From NCBI GenBank assembly GCA_036365145.1, contig JAEOAD010000603.1, positions 1,240,001 through 1,304,000 of the forward strand: a stretch of 64,000 nucleotides of DNA, written 5' to 3'. A program made the translations under genes and the position numbers. Each line of letters starts with the position of its first letter. Within the stretch, counting starts at the first letter, position 1. Source of the DNA: Orientallactaga sibirica. Its lineage: Eukaryota; Chordata; Mammalia; Rodentia; Dipodidae. The notes below the pieces were generated by a model. It searched no databases. It saw nothing but the letters and a program-made list of their open reading frames with translations, and was not told the origin of the DNA. Below, one piece after another: positions 22,111 to 32,603 of this stretch.

Positions 22111-22670
22111 GGGCCTATTTGGATTTTGGAGACAGCACATTCCTCACTTGGATGTGTTACTCTGTCCCATATACCAAGTGACTAGGAAAGCTACTAGTTT
22201 TCAGTGGGGCCCAGAACAAGAGAAGGCTCTTCAACAGGTCCAGGCTGCTGTGCAGGCTGCTCTGCCACTTGGGGCCATATGATCCAGTGGATCCAATGAT
22301 ACTTGATTTGTCAGTGGCAAATGTGGATGCCATTTGGAGCCTTTGACAAGCCCCCATAAGTAAATCACAGTGGAGGCCCTTGGGATGCTGGAGCAAGGCC
22401 CTGCCATCATCTGCAGACAATTATTCTCTCTTTAAGAGACAGCTCTTGGCCTTCTATTGGGCCTTTGTAGAAACTGAATGCTTGACAATGGGCCATTAAG
22501 CTACTATGTGACCTGAGCTGCCCATTATGAGCTGGGTGTTATCTGACCCACCAGGCCATAAAGTTGGACCTGCACAGCAGCAGTCCATCATCAAGTGGAA
22601 GTGGTATATCCATGACTGGGCTTGAGCAGGCCCTGAAGGCACAAGTAAGTTACTTGAGGAGGTTGCCCAA
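22111..22670 (+). pseudogene. pol: ERVL pol connection region, decayed
   Basis: This lies between the RT and RNase H domains and corresponds to the connection subdomain. Short matches are visible (TFPHLDVLLCPIYQVT-like at about 22140-22180 and FSWGPEQEKALQQVQ-like at about 22200-22240), but stops occur every few tens of codons. It has no independent function. Confidence 0.6.
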
Positions 22671-23200
22671 ATGCCTATGGTTGCTACTCCTGTTTCAATG
22701 CCTTCTGTCCCCAAGCATGCATCTATGGCATCATGGGGTGTGCCCTATGATAAGTTGACTGAAGAGAAGAAGACTAGGGCATGGTTTACAGATGGTTCAG
22801 CATGGTATGTGAGCATCTCCCAGAAGAGGATAGCTGCAGCATTACAGCCCCTTTCTGGGACAACTCTGAACAACTGTGGTGAACGGAAGTCTTCAGAACT
22901 ACAGGCAGTACACATGGTTGTGCATTTTACTTGGAAGGAAAAATGGCCAGCTGTGTGGTTGTAAACTGATTCATAGGCTGTGGCCAATGGTTTGGCAGGA
23001 TGGTCTGGAACTTGGAAGGAGCATGATTGGAAACTTGGTAAGAAGGACATTTGGGAAAGGTGTATGTGAATAGAGCTCTCTGGATGGGCAAAAGATATAA
23101 AAATACTTGTGTCCCATGTTAATTCTCATCAGAATGTGACCTCATCAGAGGATGACTTTAATAATCAAGTAGATAAGCTGACCCGTTCTGTGGATAGTGG
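22671..23200 (+). pseudogene. pol: ERVL RNase H domain remnant
   Basis: RNase H degrades the RNA of the RNA-DNA hybrid. The first catalytic motif is in RAWFTDGSAWYV (about 22776-22811), the glutamate in KSSELQAV (about 22887-22910), then a stop before the third motif TDS (about 22966). The last part (SHVNSHQNV and NNQVDKLTR, 23109-23190) is in another frame. All four acidic positions can be located, but in three separate frame segments. Confidence 0.75.
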
Positions 23201-23880
23201 TCAACCTCTTTCCTCAGCCACCCCTGTCATTGCCCAATGGGCCCATGAACAAAGTGGCCATGGTGGCAGGGATTCAGGTTATGCATGGGCCCAACAACAC
23301 GGACTTCCACTAACTAAGGCTGACCTGGCTACGGCTGCTGCTGAGTGCCAAATCTGTCAGCAGCAGAGACCAACTCTGAGCCCCAATATGGTAGCATTCC
23401 TTGGAGTGACCAGCCAGCAACTTGGTGGCAAGTGGACTATATTGGACCACTTCCATCATGGATAGGGCAGGGTTTTGTCCTTACTGGAGTGGACACTTAT
23501 TTGGAGTATGCATTTTCTTTTCCTGCATGGAATGCTTCTGCCAAAACTACCATCTATGGACTTACATAATGCCTTATCCACTGTCATGGAATTCCACACA
23601 GCATTGCTTCTGACCATGGAACTCACTTCACAGCCAAGGAAGTACAGCAGTGGAATCATGTCCATGGAATCCACTGGTCTTACCATGTGCCCCACCACCC
23701 TGAAGCAGCTGGCTTGATAGAGTGGTGGAATGGCCTTTTAAAGAAACAGCCACTGCACCAACTAGGTGGCAATATCTTGGAAGGCTGGGGGAGTGGCCTC
23801 CAACAGGCTGTATATGCTCTGAATCAGCATCCTATATATGGTGCTGTTTCTCCTCTAGCCTGCATTCATGGGTCCAGGAA
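23201..23880 (+). pseudogene. pol: ERVL integrase remnant
   Basis: Integrase inserts viral DNA. The N-terminal zinc domain is at 23245-23365 (HEQSGHGG and ECQICQQQ, giving the HHCC pattern). The core domain starts with DYIGPLPSW (about 23435) and VDTYLEYAFSFPAW (about 23490). The third part (SDHGTHFTAKE-like, 23610-23650) and the C-terminal core (VPHHPEAAGLIEWWNGLLKK, 23686-23745) follow in other frames. The 23687-24136 frame runs open from the integrase core end into the dUTPase. Confidence 0.8.
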
Positions 23881-23939
23881 TCAAGGGGTGGAAATGGGAA
23901 TGGTACCACTTACCATCAACCCAAGTGACCCATTAGCCA

Positions 23940-24235
23940 AATTTTTGCTTCCTGTACCCACAACTTCAAGCTCTGCTGGCCTAGAGGTCTTGGTTCCAGA
24001 GGGGGGAGTGCTTTCTCTAGGAGGCACAAAGAACATTCCATTGAACTGGAAGCTAAGACTTCCCCCTGGCCACTTTGGGCTCCTGATGCCCTTGAGTGCA
24101 CAGGCTGAGAAAGGAGTTACGGTGTTAGCAGGGTGATTGATCCAGAGTACCAAGGGGAAATTGGACAGCTCCTCCACAATGGTAATAAGGAAGAGCATGT
24201 CTGGAGTGCAGGAGATCCTTTAGGGTGTCTCTTGG
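23940..24235 (+). pseudogene. ERVL dUTPase remnant
   Basis: dUTPase hydrolyses dUTP and limits uracil incorporation. In ERVL it is encoded after integrase. The frame ending at 24136 carries LRLPPGHFGLLMPLSAQAEK, equivalent to the P-G-YG-...-PRSG-A motif family of trimeric dUTPases, then GVTVLAG. The next conserved block (IDPEYQGEIG, about 24139-24168) is in a different frame, after what looks like a one-base loss at 24135. The motif order and the position identify it well; the copy is inactive. Confidence 0.82.
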
Positions 24236-24801
24236 TGTTACCATGCCCTGTTATCAAAGTTAATGGGCAACTATAACAACCTAATCAAAGCAGTGTGATA
24301 AATGGCCCAGATCCTTCAGGAGTGAAGGTATGGGTCACCCCTCCAAGTAAAGAACCAAGACCTGCTGAGGTGTTTGCTGAAAGTGGAGGGAATACAGAAT
24401 GGGTAATAGAATAAGGCAGTAACAAATACCAGCTAAGGCCATGGGACCAGTTACAAAAACGTGGACTGTAATTGCCATGAGTGTTTCTGTCTTATCTTGT
24501 TAAGAGTGTTTGTACATTTCTATACCAATATTAAGATGCTTTTGTTCTTCCTCTATTTCTCTATTATGTAATTAATACTGACTAAGATCATATCGCTAAT
24601 TAACCACTGTTGAATTTATATTTGACTTATTATATTTGAGACTAAGCATTCCTCAAGGAACCCTGCTTGTCTTGGGGATGATTGTGCATTTTCGGTTGTA
24701 TGAGGATTAGTTATATCATGTTAGGCAGAATTATGACCTTGTTACTGTCTTCATTTAGAAATTATGTATGATGTAAGGAGATATGATTTGGTGTCAAGTT
24801 G
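24236..24801 (+). other. ERVL 3' non-coding region (no env)
   Basis: About 570 bases between dUTPase and the polypurine tract show no envelope-like open frame. The same region exists in the minus-strand fragment (8096-7475), so it belongs to the family and is not a local insertion. Absence of env agrees with an intracellular ERVL life cycle. Confidence 0.8.
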
Positions 24802-24815
24802 ACAAGGGGTGGACT
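24802..24815 (+). promoter_or_regulatory. ERVL polypurine tract
   Basis: The purine-rich GACAAGGGGTGGACT lies directly before the TG of the 3' LTR. The minus-strand copy has the same purine run at 7475-7490. This is the expected primer for plus-strand DNA synthesis. Confidence 0.7.
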
Positions 24816-25315
24816 TGTGATGGTTAAGTTTGTGTCAACTTGATCTGTTTAGGAATCCACAGACATTCCTCACAAGCGTGTCTCTGAAGTTGCCTCTAAG
24901 AAGGAATAACTAAAGGAAGAATACTTCCCCCAGCATGAGCCCTTCCCCCAGAGTGGGCAGCCCCTTTTGGAGGAGGGGGCTGGTTTATCAAAAGAAGCTC
25001 TGGGAAGAGGCGTATTCTCTCTTTTCCACCTGGCTGCCTGCTGGTTCTGCTTGATGCTCTCTGCTTGCTTCTTGGTTCTTGCTGCTTTCCAGAGTGGACT
25101 GAAGAGCAGTGTCTCTCCAGGACACCCCCAGGCCTTCAGTGCTGGATCATGACTGATGAACCATCCAGCCTCCTGGACTGAGCAGCTACCAGGTTCCTTG
25201 ATTCTTGGGCCTGCAACCTGCTATTGATGGACTGTTGTAAGCTAATCCAATAAATTCCCTTTTAATACAATTCATTCTATCAGTTATGTTCCCTTAGAGA
25301 ACCCTGACTGATACA
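24816..25315 (+). mobile_element. ERVL 3' LTR
   Basis: This is a 500-bp LTR from TGTGATGG to CCCTGACTGATACA. AATAAA at 25249-25254 is the likely polyadenylation signal, with the GTTATGTTCCCTTAGAG segment downstream. It differs from the 5' LTR by many substitutions, so the provirus is not recent. It is followed by the CTATG duplication. Confidence 0.92.
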
Positions 25316-25320
25316 CTATG
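25316..25320 (+). repeat. Target-site duplication of the ERVL provirus, right
   Basis: CTATG follows the LTR end and matches 12587-12591 exactly. Confidence 0.9.
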
Positions 25321-26213
25321 CTTCTGTCAAAGTACTTGATTACACATTTGAGGTAAAAGGTAGGATGCTATTGCTGAAGACACCATATGCTGCCAGCACA
25401 GAACACAGAGAGACCTGGATGGAATCTGGAAGAGAGTCAATCACCCAACAGTTAACACTTCTAGTGCTGGAAAGCACTACATGAGCTACTGGGGGAAAGT
25501 GGCCTAAAATGGTGTAAGCTACTTAGGAGCAAGCAGCCTAACAAGAAGTACACACCAGTGCAATGGTGGCACACAACCTTGGTTGACTAAGAGATCCACT
25601 CAGTGGAAAGGAAACCATATCTGTAACTGGAAACCAGGTCTAAATACTATGGAGACAAAGCTTATGTTCTCCAATGTCAAGCTCCCACTGGTCTTTGGGC
25701 ATAAGATGAGCTATATCCATCAAAACCCCCCTAAATTAATAATACTTATCAATTTAACCTATTCCAATGACACTCTCTGTTGTAGAATCTGTTTTCCTTT
25801 TTCAGAATGGACCAAGACCCTAGGAGACAAGCCACCCCTCACATGTCAGTCAAGGTTCAGGCAAAAAACCTCAGAGGAAGTAGGGAGATGAGCAACAGTG
25901 CTGCTTCCATAGTGAGCCTGACAATCAGTGCCAGGGTGAAGGAGACAGACACAGAGGATACTCAACACACACCAAAGCAGAAATTCCAAGGCTCCCAAGA
26001 GCTTATCATTGAAGTATACTTAAAACACACCCACCAAGGCTCAGGGAATTTGGTGGAAGAGGGGATGAAAAGATTGTAAGAACCACAGGTTGGGACCTCA
26101 TGCCCAGGAGTCATTCCCTCCCCCGAAAACATACTGCTGCCTCCAAAATACATAACTCATAACCCCATAAAGAATATCTGAAACCCCACTGAGGTGGGTT
26201 CCCAGTGGAATGG
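25321..26213 (+). mobile_element. Old L1 3' UTR, continuation after the provirus
   Basis: CTTCTGTCAAAGTACTTGATT and GCTGAAGACACCATATGCTG match the reverse complement of 60885-60930 and 44500-44525, placing this piece in L1 sense orientation directly after 12586. It includes the polypyrimidine tract TTTTCCTTTTTCAG (about 25793-25806) and the distal 3' UTR GGAATTTGGTGGAAGAGGGG (about 26045-26065). It contains the target site (26215-26234) of the next L1. Confidence 0.8.
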
Positions 26214-26234
26214 CAAAAGAAGGTACTAACTCAT
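26214..26234 (+). repeat. Target-site duplication of the twin-primed L1, left
   Basis: AAAAGAAGGTACTAACTCAT (26215-26234) recurs with a small difference at 33996-34017, immediately after the A-rich tail. The uninterrupted site is recognisable in the related L1 tail at about 63614-63640. Confidence 0.9.
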
Positions 26235-26239
26235 TTTTG

Positions 26240-29009
26240 GCATTTTTGTCAAAAATAAGGTGGCTGTAGCTGCCTGGATTAATATTTGGGTCTTCTATTC
26301 TGTTCGATTGATCTACCTTTCTGTCCTTGTGCCAGTACCATGCTTTTTTTTTTTGTTACTATGGCTTTGTAATATAACTGAAAATCAGGTATGGTAATAC
26401 CACCAGCCTGGTTTTTGTTATGCAAAATTGTTTTGGCTATTCGAGGTTTTTTGTGTTTCCAGATGAATTGTAGGATTGTTCTTCCTATTTCTGTGAAGAA
26501 TGCTATTGGGATTTTAATGGGGATCACAATAAATGTGTAGATTGCTTTTGGTAAGATTGACATTTTCACAATATTGATTCTTCCAATCCAGGAGCATGGG
26601 ATGTCTTTCCATTTCCTTGTGTCTTCAGCAATTTGTCGCTCGAGTTTTTTAAAGTTCTCATTGTAGAGATCCTTCACTTCCTTGGTTAAGTTTATTCCAA
26701 GGTTTTTTTTTTTTTTCTTTTGGGGGGGTAATTGTGAATGGGAGAGATTCCCTGATTTCATCCTCTGCACATTTGTTGTTAGTGTATAGAAAAACTACTG
26801 ATTTCTGTGTGTTTATTTTGTATCCTGCTACATTGCTAAAAGTTTATCAGCTCTAACAGTTTGCTGGTAGTCTTTAGGGTCTATTATGTATAGAATCATA
26901 TCGTCTGCAAATAATGATAATTTGACCTCTTCCCTTCCGATTTGTATCCCCTTTATGAGTGTCTCTTGCCTTATTGCTATGGCTAAGACTTCCAATACTA
27001 TATTAAATAATAGTGGGGGAAAGTGGACACCCTTGTCTTGTTACTGAATTTAGAGGAAAAGCTTCAAGTTTTTCCCCATTTTGTATTATGTTGGCTGTAC
27101 GTTTGTCACAAATAGCTTTTATTATGTTGAGATATGTTCCTTCTATTCCAGTTTTCTGTAGTACTTTCACCATGAAGGGGTGTTGGATTTTGTCAAATGC
27201 CTTTTCTGCATCTATTGAGATGACCATGTGATTTTTGTCCTTCAGACCATTTATATGGTGTATTACATTTATGGATTTGCTTATGTTGAACCATCCCTGC
27301 ATCTCTGGGATAAAGCCTACTTGGTCAGGGTGAATAATCTTTCTGATATATTCTTGTATTCTGTTTGCCAGTATTTTGTTGAGAATTTTTGCATCTATGT
27401 TCATGAGGGTGATTGGTCTATAATTTTCTTTTTTTGATCTGTCTTTGTCCGGTTTGGGTACCAGGGTGATGCTGGCTTCATAGAAGGATTTCGGTAGAAT
27501 TCCTTCCTCTTCTATTTTATGGAAAAGTTTGAGAAGCATTGGCATTAGATCTTCCAGGAATGTCTGGTAAAGTTCAGCAGTGAATCCATCTGGGCCTGGA
27601 CTTTTTTTAGTTGGGAGACTTTTTATGACTGCTTGGATCTCTGTGGTTGTTATAGGTCTATTTAAATGGTTTATCTCATCTTGATTTAATTTTGGTAGGT
27701 CATATAAATCAAGGAAATCATCCATTTCTTTCAGGTTTTCAAACTTAGAGACATATATATTCTTAAAGTATGTCAGTATGATTTTCTGAATTTCTTTGGT
27801 ATCTGTTGTGATGTTGCCTTTTTCATCTGTAATTTTATCAATTTTTGTCTCTTCTCTCTTTCTTTTGGTCAGATTTGCTAAGGGTTTGTCAATCTTGTTA
27901 ATCCTTTCAAAGAACCCACTCTTTGTTTCATTGATTTTTTTGATTGTTTTTTTGGTTTCCATTTCATTAATTTCTGCCCTAACCTTTATTATTTCTTCCC
28001 ATCTACTGATTTTCGGTTTGCCTTGTTCCTCTCTTTCCAAGGCCTTAAGGTGAAGCATTAAATTGTTTAGTTGTCAACTCTCTAATTTCTTAATATAGGC
28101 ACTTAGAGCTATAAATTTCCCTTGTAGGACTGCCTTCATTGTGTCCCAAAGGTTTTGGTATGTTGTATTCTCATCATCATTTGATTCTATGAATTTCTTG
28201 ATTTCCTTTTTAATTTCTTCAATGACCCATACATCATTCAATAATGTACTGTTTAGTCTCCATGAATTTCTGTATGCTCTGTAGTTTTTCTTGTTGTTGA
28301 TTTGCAGTTTAATCCCATTTTGGTCAGATAGCATACAAGGGATTATTTCAATTTTCTTGTATTTGTTAAGATTTGATTTGTGTCCTATCATATGGTCTAT
28401 TTTAGAGAATGTCCCATGTGCCGCTGAGAAGAATGTATATTCTGTAGTATTTGGATGGAATGTTCTGTATATATCTGTTAGGTCCATTTGTTCCATGATA
28501 TCATTTAATGCAGATGTCTCTCTGTTTATTTTTTGTTGGGTAGACCTGTCAAGTGATGAGAGCGGGGTGTTGAAGTCACCCACTACTATTGTGTTAGGTG
28601 TTATCTCTGACCTTAAGTCTGATAGTGTTTGTTTGATGTAATTGGGGGGCCCCGTGTTGGGAGCATAAATGATTAGTATTGTGATATCCTCCTGTTGGAG
28701 TGTTCCTTTAATCAGTATAAAGTGACCTGCTTTATCTCTCCTCACTAATGTTGGTTTGAAGTCTATCCTGTCAGAAATTAGGATGGCAACCCCTGCTTGT
28801 TTTCTAGGTCCATTTTCTTGAAATATCTTTTTCCAACCTTTCACCCTAAGAATGTTTCTATCTTTTAATCGGAGGTGAGTTTCCTGGAGGCAGCAGATGG
28901 TAGGATCCTGCTTTCTAATCCAGTCTGCCAGTCTATGTCTTTTGGTTGGGGCATTGAGGCCATTGATATTGAGAGTTATTATTGAAAGATATGTATTTGA
29001 TCTCTCCAT
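26240..29009 (-). pseudogene. L1 ORF2, 5' two-thirds, in the inverted part
   Basis: Endonuclease: from 29009 ([46 protein letters not shown]). The usual catalytic His of the SDH triplet reads Gln (SDQNG, about 28318). A single TGA in place of a Ser codon interrupts at about 28071 (after KKLES). RT continues 28058-27003 ([42 protein letters not shown]). An extra C in a C-run shifts the frame near 27018. The catalytic FADD box follows in the new frame at about 26899-26910. The last part (26770-26279) has another break. This is the best-preserved L1 ORF2 in the window, with only a few lesions. Confidence 0.88.
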
Positions 29010-30114
29010 TTTTCTTGTTTTGTAGTTCTTCCTGGTTTTCGTTTTACTCACTTGTTCTGTTGAGTATGATTTCTTTTTTCCTAAATCCTGCTGTGTGTGT
29101 TTTGCTTTTTCTTCAGCATGAATGATTCCTGCAAGTATTTTCTGTAGAGCTGGTTTAGTTGCCATAAATTCCTTTAGCCTGTCTTTGTTGTGGAATGTCC
29201 TTATTTCTCCATCAATTTGGATAGAAAGCTTTGCAGGATAAAGTAATTTTGGTTGACAGTTTTTATCTTTCAGAACTTGGAATACATCCCTCCAGGCCCT
29301 TCTGGCTTTTAAGGTTTGTGTTGAGTAATCTGCTGTGACCCTGATCGGTTTCCCCTTAAATGTCATTTGCTTTTTCTCTCTAACTGCATATTTAGTAGTT
29401 TAATTATAACATGGCGAGAAGAGGATCTTTCTAGGTTTTGTCTGTTTGGTGTTCTAAATGCTTCTTGTATCTTCATTGGCATTTCTTTCCCAATTTGGGG
29501 AAAATTCTCTTCTATGATTTTGTGGAAAACACCTACTAAGCCTCTGGATTGAAATTCTTCCCCTTCTGCTATACCTTGAATTCTTATGTTTGATCTTTTC
29601 ATAGTGTCCCGCATGTCTTGGAGTTCCCATTCATACCTTTATATTAGCTTGTCTTTCTCTTTGTTGGACTGTGATAGATCTGCCACCTGGTCTTGTTGTT
29701 TAGATATTCTGTCCTCTCCTTCATCCATTCTACTAGTGAGACTTTCCACCGAGTTTTTTTTATTTCACTGACTGTGTTCTTCAGAGCTAGGATTTCAGCC
29801 TGGTTTTTCTTCAGTAGTTCTATTTCCTTATTCATGTCCTCTAATGCCATTTTTATTTCATTAAACTGTTTCTCTGTAAGCTCCTTCAACAGTTTGTTTT
29901 CTTCTCTAATTCCTTTGTTTTCTTCTCGGATTGCTTTCATTTCTTCTTTCATTTCTTTGAGCATAGACATCATCATTCCCTTGAAATCTTTGTCAGGAAT
30001 TTCATCTAAAACAGTCTCATTGGTGAACCATTCTGATGGATTTGTAATTTTTGGTGGGATTGCATTGTCTTGATTCTTTGTGTTTCTTGTATTATAATGT
30101 AGTGACTTTTGCAT
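29010..30114 (-). pseudogene. L1 ORF1 (lineage A), inverted part
   Basis: The start is at 30114 (MQKSLHYNTRNTKNQDNAI). A long coiled coil (about residues 45-135: MLKEMKEEMKAIREENKG, IREENKLLKELTEKQFNEI) runs to a TAA near 29644. The RRM-like segment is open from 29614 to 29363 (KRSNIRIQGIAEGEEFQS; NFPQIGKEMPMKIQEAFRTP). The C-terminal domain starts at 29366 in a third frame ([30 protein letters not shown]). The C-terminal frame has no stop before the ORF2 start and runs on into it. Confidence 0.85.
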
Positions 30115-31346
30115 CCCGGATTGATTTGATGCTTAGGTTTCCTGTTTATCTTCAGTGTTCTTAGGTGTTGTGATCCACCTTTATATAATTTCAGGATATG
30201 AGTTTAAGGTGTCAAGTATAGCACTTGTACCTAAGTAGCAGTACTCCTTGCTGTTGAGTTTTCTTGTTAAGCAAGTATTGTAGTGGACTGGTGGTACAAT
30301 TTAGAGGCAAGTTCTAAACTTCAACAGAGCAAAATACACATTCAATTAACATGAACACAGAGTATACAAGTGTGAGAATTGAGACAAACAGTCCTATAGG
30401 GTCAAAATCCCTAAGGGCATGTGATGGTCCATGCCCTTAGTCCTGTCAGCTTGGGAATCAGACCCTGTCCTCAATAATAACTGAAGCAAACGATAAAGGC
30501 CCTTTAAATCTATAAGTAGTACAGATAGCAATATGCAACCCCTCATATTCAGCTTATTTGAAAATGGTAAAGCCACCCACAACTATGTAATACATACCCT
30601 GCCTTGACCTGGAAAGAGTGGCTAGCACTTCCAATGCAGGCCTTTGTTATCTTTTGGTGTGACTTTTAAACTCACCAATGCTGGTTGCCCACCTCATTCC
30701 CTGAGCTGTGGAGCTTGGGTCAGGTATGCTGGGCCCGGTGTTGGCTATGTGATTCAGATCTGCCACTAGTTGTTGCTCGATTCTACCAATTCCCTGGGGA
30801 ACTGATGGTTGGGGATGGGCGAGTTCAGGAAGCCTGCAGTAGCTCACGGTGTGTGTCTCTTTCAGTAGCTCCGCAGATTTTTCTTTGATTTCTGGGCTCT
30901 GTGAGGAGACTGATGAGCTTGAAAAGTCCCTTTGTTTGTTTGTTTGTTTGTTCGGGCTGCATTTGCAGTGGCAGCTCAGCGGGGCTTAGCTGATCTGGGT
31001 GGCAGCTTTGAACCGAGGGTTGGAGCCTTGGTGCAGATCCACTGGGGAGCCCGCTGCATGAAGCAGAGCTGCTGGGGTGCCCTTGGAGTGGAGCAGAGCC
31101 ACTGGGAGCCCGCGGATGTGGAGCCAACGGATGGGGAGCCCGCGGATGGGGATCCCGCAGCATGGAGCCGTTGGGGAGCGAGCCTCCAGGGGCTGCACTC
31201 TCCACAGTGGGTTTCTGGCCCTCTTCTGCTTTTCTGCTATTTCCCGGAGAAAATATTCTGCTCTCTTCCTCAGAAGAGTGTAGATTTGCTTGATTCCCTC
31301 CCTGATCCGGTTTGGCGTGGCTCCTATGCCGCCATCTTACCCTGAA
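30115..31346 (-). promoter_or_regulatory. L1 5' UTR (lineage A), complete
   Basis: About 1.2 kb from the 5' terminus at 31346 (minus strand: TTCAGGGTAAGATGGCGGC) to the ORF1 start. The AAGATGGCGGC is a YY1-type site at the expected distance from the start. The first 350 bases are GC-rich with repeated GCGGGCTCCC(C/A) units (about 31060-31160) and CpGs. This is the only part of the window with dense CpG, as expected for an internal L1 promoter. A (TTTG)n run lies at 30930-30952. Confidence 0.8.
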
Positions 31347-31348
31347 CT

Positions 31349-31556
31349 ATCTGATATATTCTTGTATTCTGTTTGCCAGTATTTTGTTGAGAATTTTTGT
31401 ATCTATGTTCATGAGGGAGATTGGTCTATAATTTTCTCTTTTTTTGATCTGTCTTTGTCTGGTTTGGGTATCAGGGTGATAGTGGCTTCATAGAAGGATT
31501 TCGTTAGAATTCCTTACTTTACTATTTTATGGAAAAGTTTGAGAAGCATTGGTGTT
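31349..31556 (-). mobile_element. Extra 209-bp inverted ORF2 segment at the inversion junction
   Basis: This repeats 27339-27548 (minus) with a few differences and sits between the L1 5' end and the direct 3' part. It shares a short TTAGA/AGA overlap with the following segment. It is not explained by a simple twin-priming event and fits an added template switch during integration. Confidence 0.85.
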
Positions 31557-32603
31557 AGAAAAGATAGCCTCTTTAACAAGTGGTGCTGGGAAAACTGGAC
31601 ATCTGTATGTAAAAGGATAAACATAGATCCTTGTCTCTCTCCATGCACAAGAGTCAAGTCCAAATGGATCAGGGACCTTAATATCTGACCTAAAACTCTG
31701 AAACTGCTAGAGGAAATGGTAGGGGAAACCCTTCAACACATTGGCATAGGCATGGACTTTCTGAATATAACTCCAATTGCTCAGGGAATAATACCACTAA
31801 TCAACCACTGGGACCTTATGAAACTACAAAGCTTTTGTACAGCAAAGGACACTGTGAATAGAGCAAAAAGACAACCTACAGAATGGGAGAAAATCTTTTC
31901 CAGCTATACATATGACAGAGGATTAATATCCAGAATATACAAAGAACTCAAAAAACAGAATAATAAGAATTCAAACAACCCAGTTTAAAAATGGGCTATG
32001 GAACTAAATAGAGAATTCGCAGAAGATGAAATACAGATGGCATATAAGCATCTAAAAAAGTGTTCCACATCCTTAGCCATCAGGGAGATGCAAATTAAAA
32101 CCACTTTGAGATTCCATTTCACTCCTGTCAGAATGGCTACCATCAAGAAAACAAATGACAGTAAGTGTTGGCGTGGATGCGAAAAAAGAGGAACACTTCT
32201 ACACTGTTGGTGGGAATGTAAGCTGGTCCAGCCACTGTGGAAATCAGTGTGGAGGTTCTTGAGACAGCTAGAAATAGATTTACCATATGATCCAGCTATA
32301 GCACTCCTAGGCATATATCCAGAGGACGCTTCTCACTACCTTAGAGATACTTGCAAAACCATGTTTATTGCTGCTCTATTCACAATAGCTAGGAAATGGA
32401 AGCAGCCTAGATGTCCCTCCACAGATGAATGGATAATAAAGGTGTGGTACATTTACACAATGGAGTTCTACTCAGCAGTAAAGAAAAATGAAATTATGAA
32501 ATTTGCAGGGAAATGGATGGATCTGGAAAGGATTATACTAAGTGAGGTAACCCAGGCTCAGAAAGCCAAACATCACATGTTCTCTCTCATATGTGGATCC
32601 TAG
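31557..32603 (+). pseudogene. L1 ORF2, C-terminal third, direct part
   Basis: Starts in KDSLFNKWCW-like sequence. Open pieces run 31716-31988 and then, after a stop, 31998-32603 (201 codons to the natural C-terminus). The latter contains the Cys-rich knuckle [20 protein letters not shown] (about 32161-32222), DEWIIKVW and [12 protein letters not shown], ending MFSLICGS. The C-terminal zinc-knuckle is needed for ribonucleoprotein formation, and here its pattern looks complete. Confidence 0.85.

Larger units (their letters stand above)
12592..25315 (+). mobile_element. ERVL endogenous retrovirus (class III), full-length but defective
   Basis: The provirus runs from 5' LTR to 3' LTR, with the 5' LTR split by an L1 (12781-18842). 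Without that L1 it is about 6.7 kb. Order: LTR, Leu-type primer-binding site, gag, protease, reverse transcriptase, RNase H, integrase, dUTPase, non-coding 3' region, polypurine tract, LTR. There is no env, and dUTPase lies after integrase; both are typical of the ERVL group. LTR ends (CCCTGACTAATAcA) match MLT2-type LTRs. Every coding region has frameshifts or stops. The host site is the 3' UTR of an older L1. Confidence 0.92.

Noticed and set aside
24236..24801. Possible env gene of the provirus
   Set aside because: No signal peptide, Cys pattern or transmembrane segment in any frame; ERVL lacks env.
31140..31346. CpG-rich block as a possible host promoter or CpG island
   Set aside because: It is the L1 5' UTR; its position and the YY1-type start explain the CpG density.
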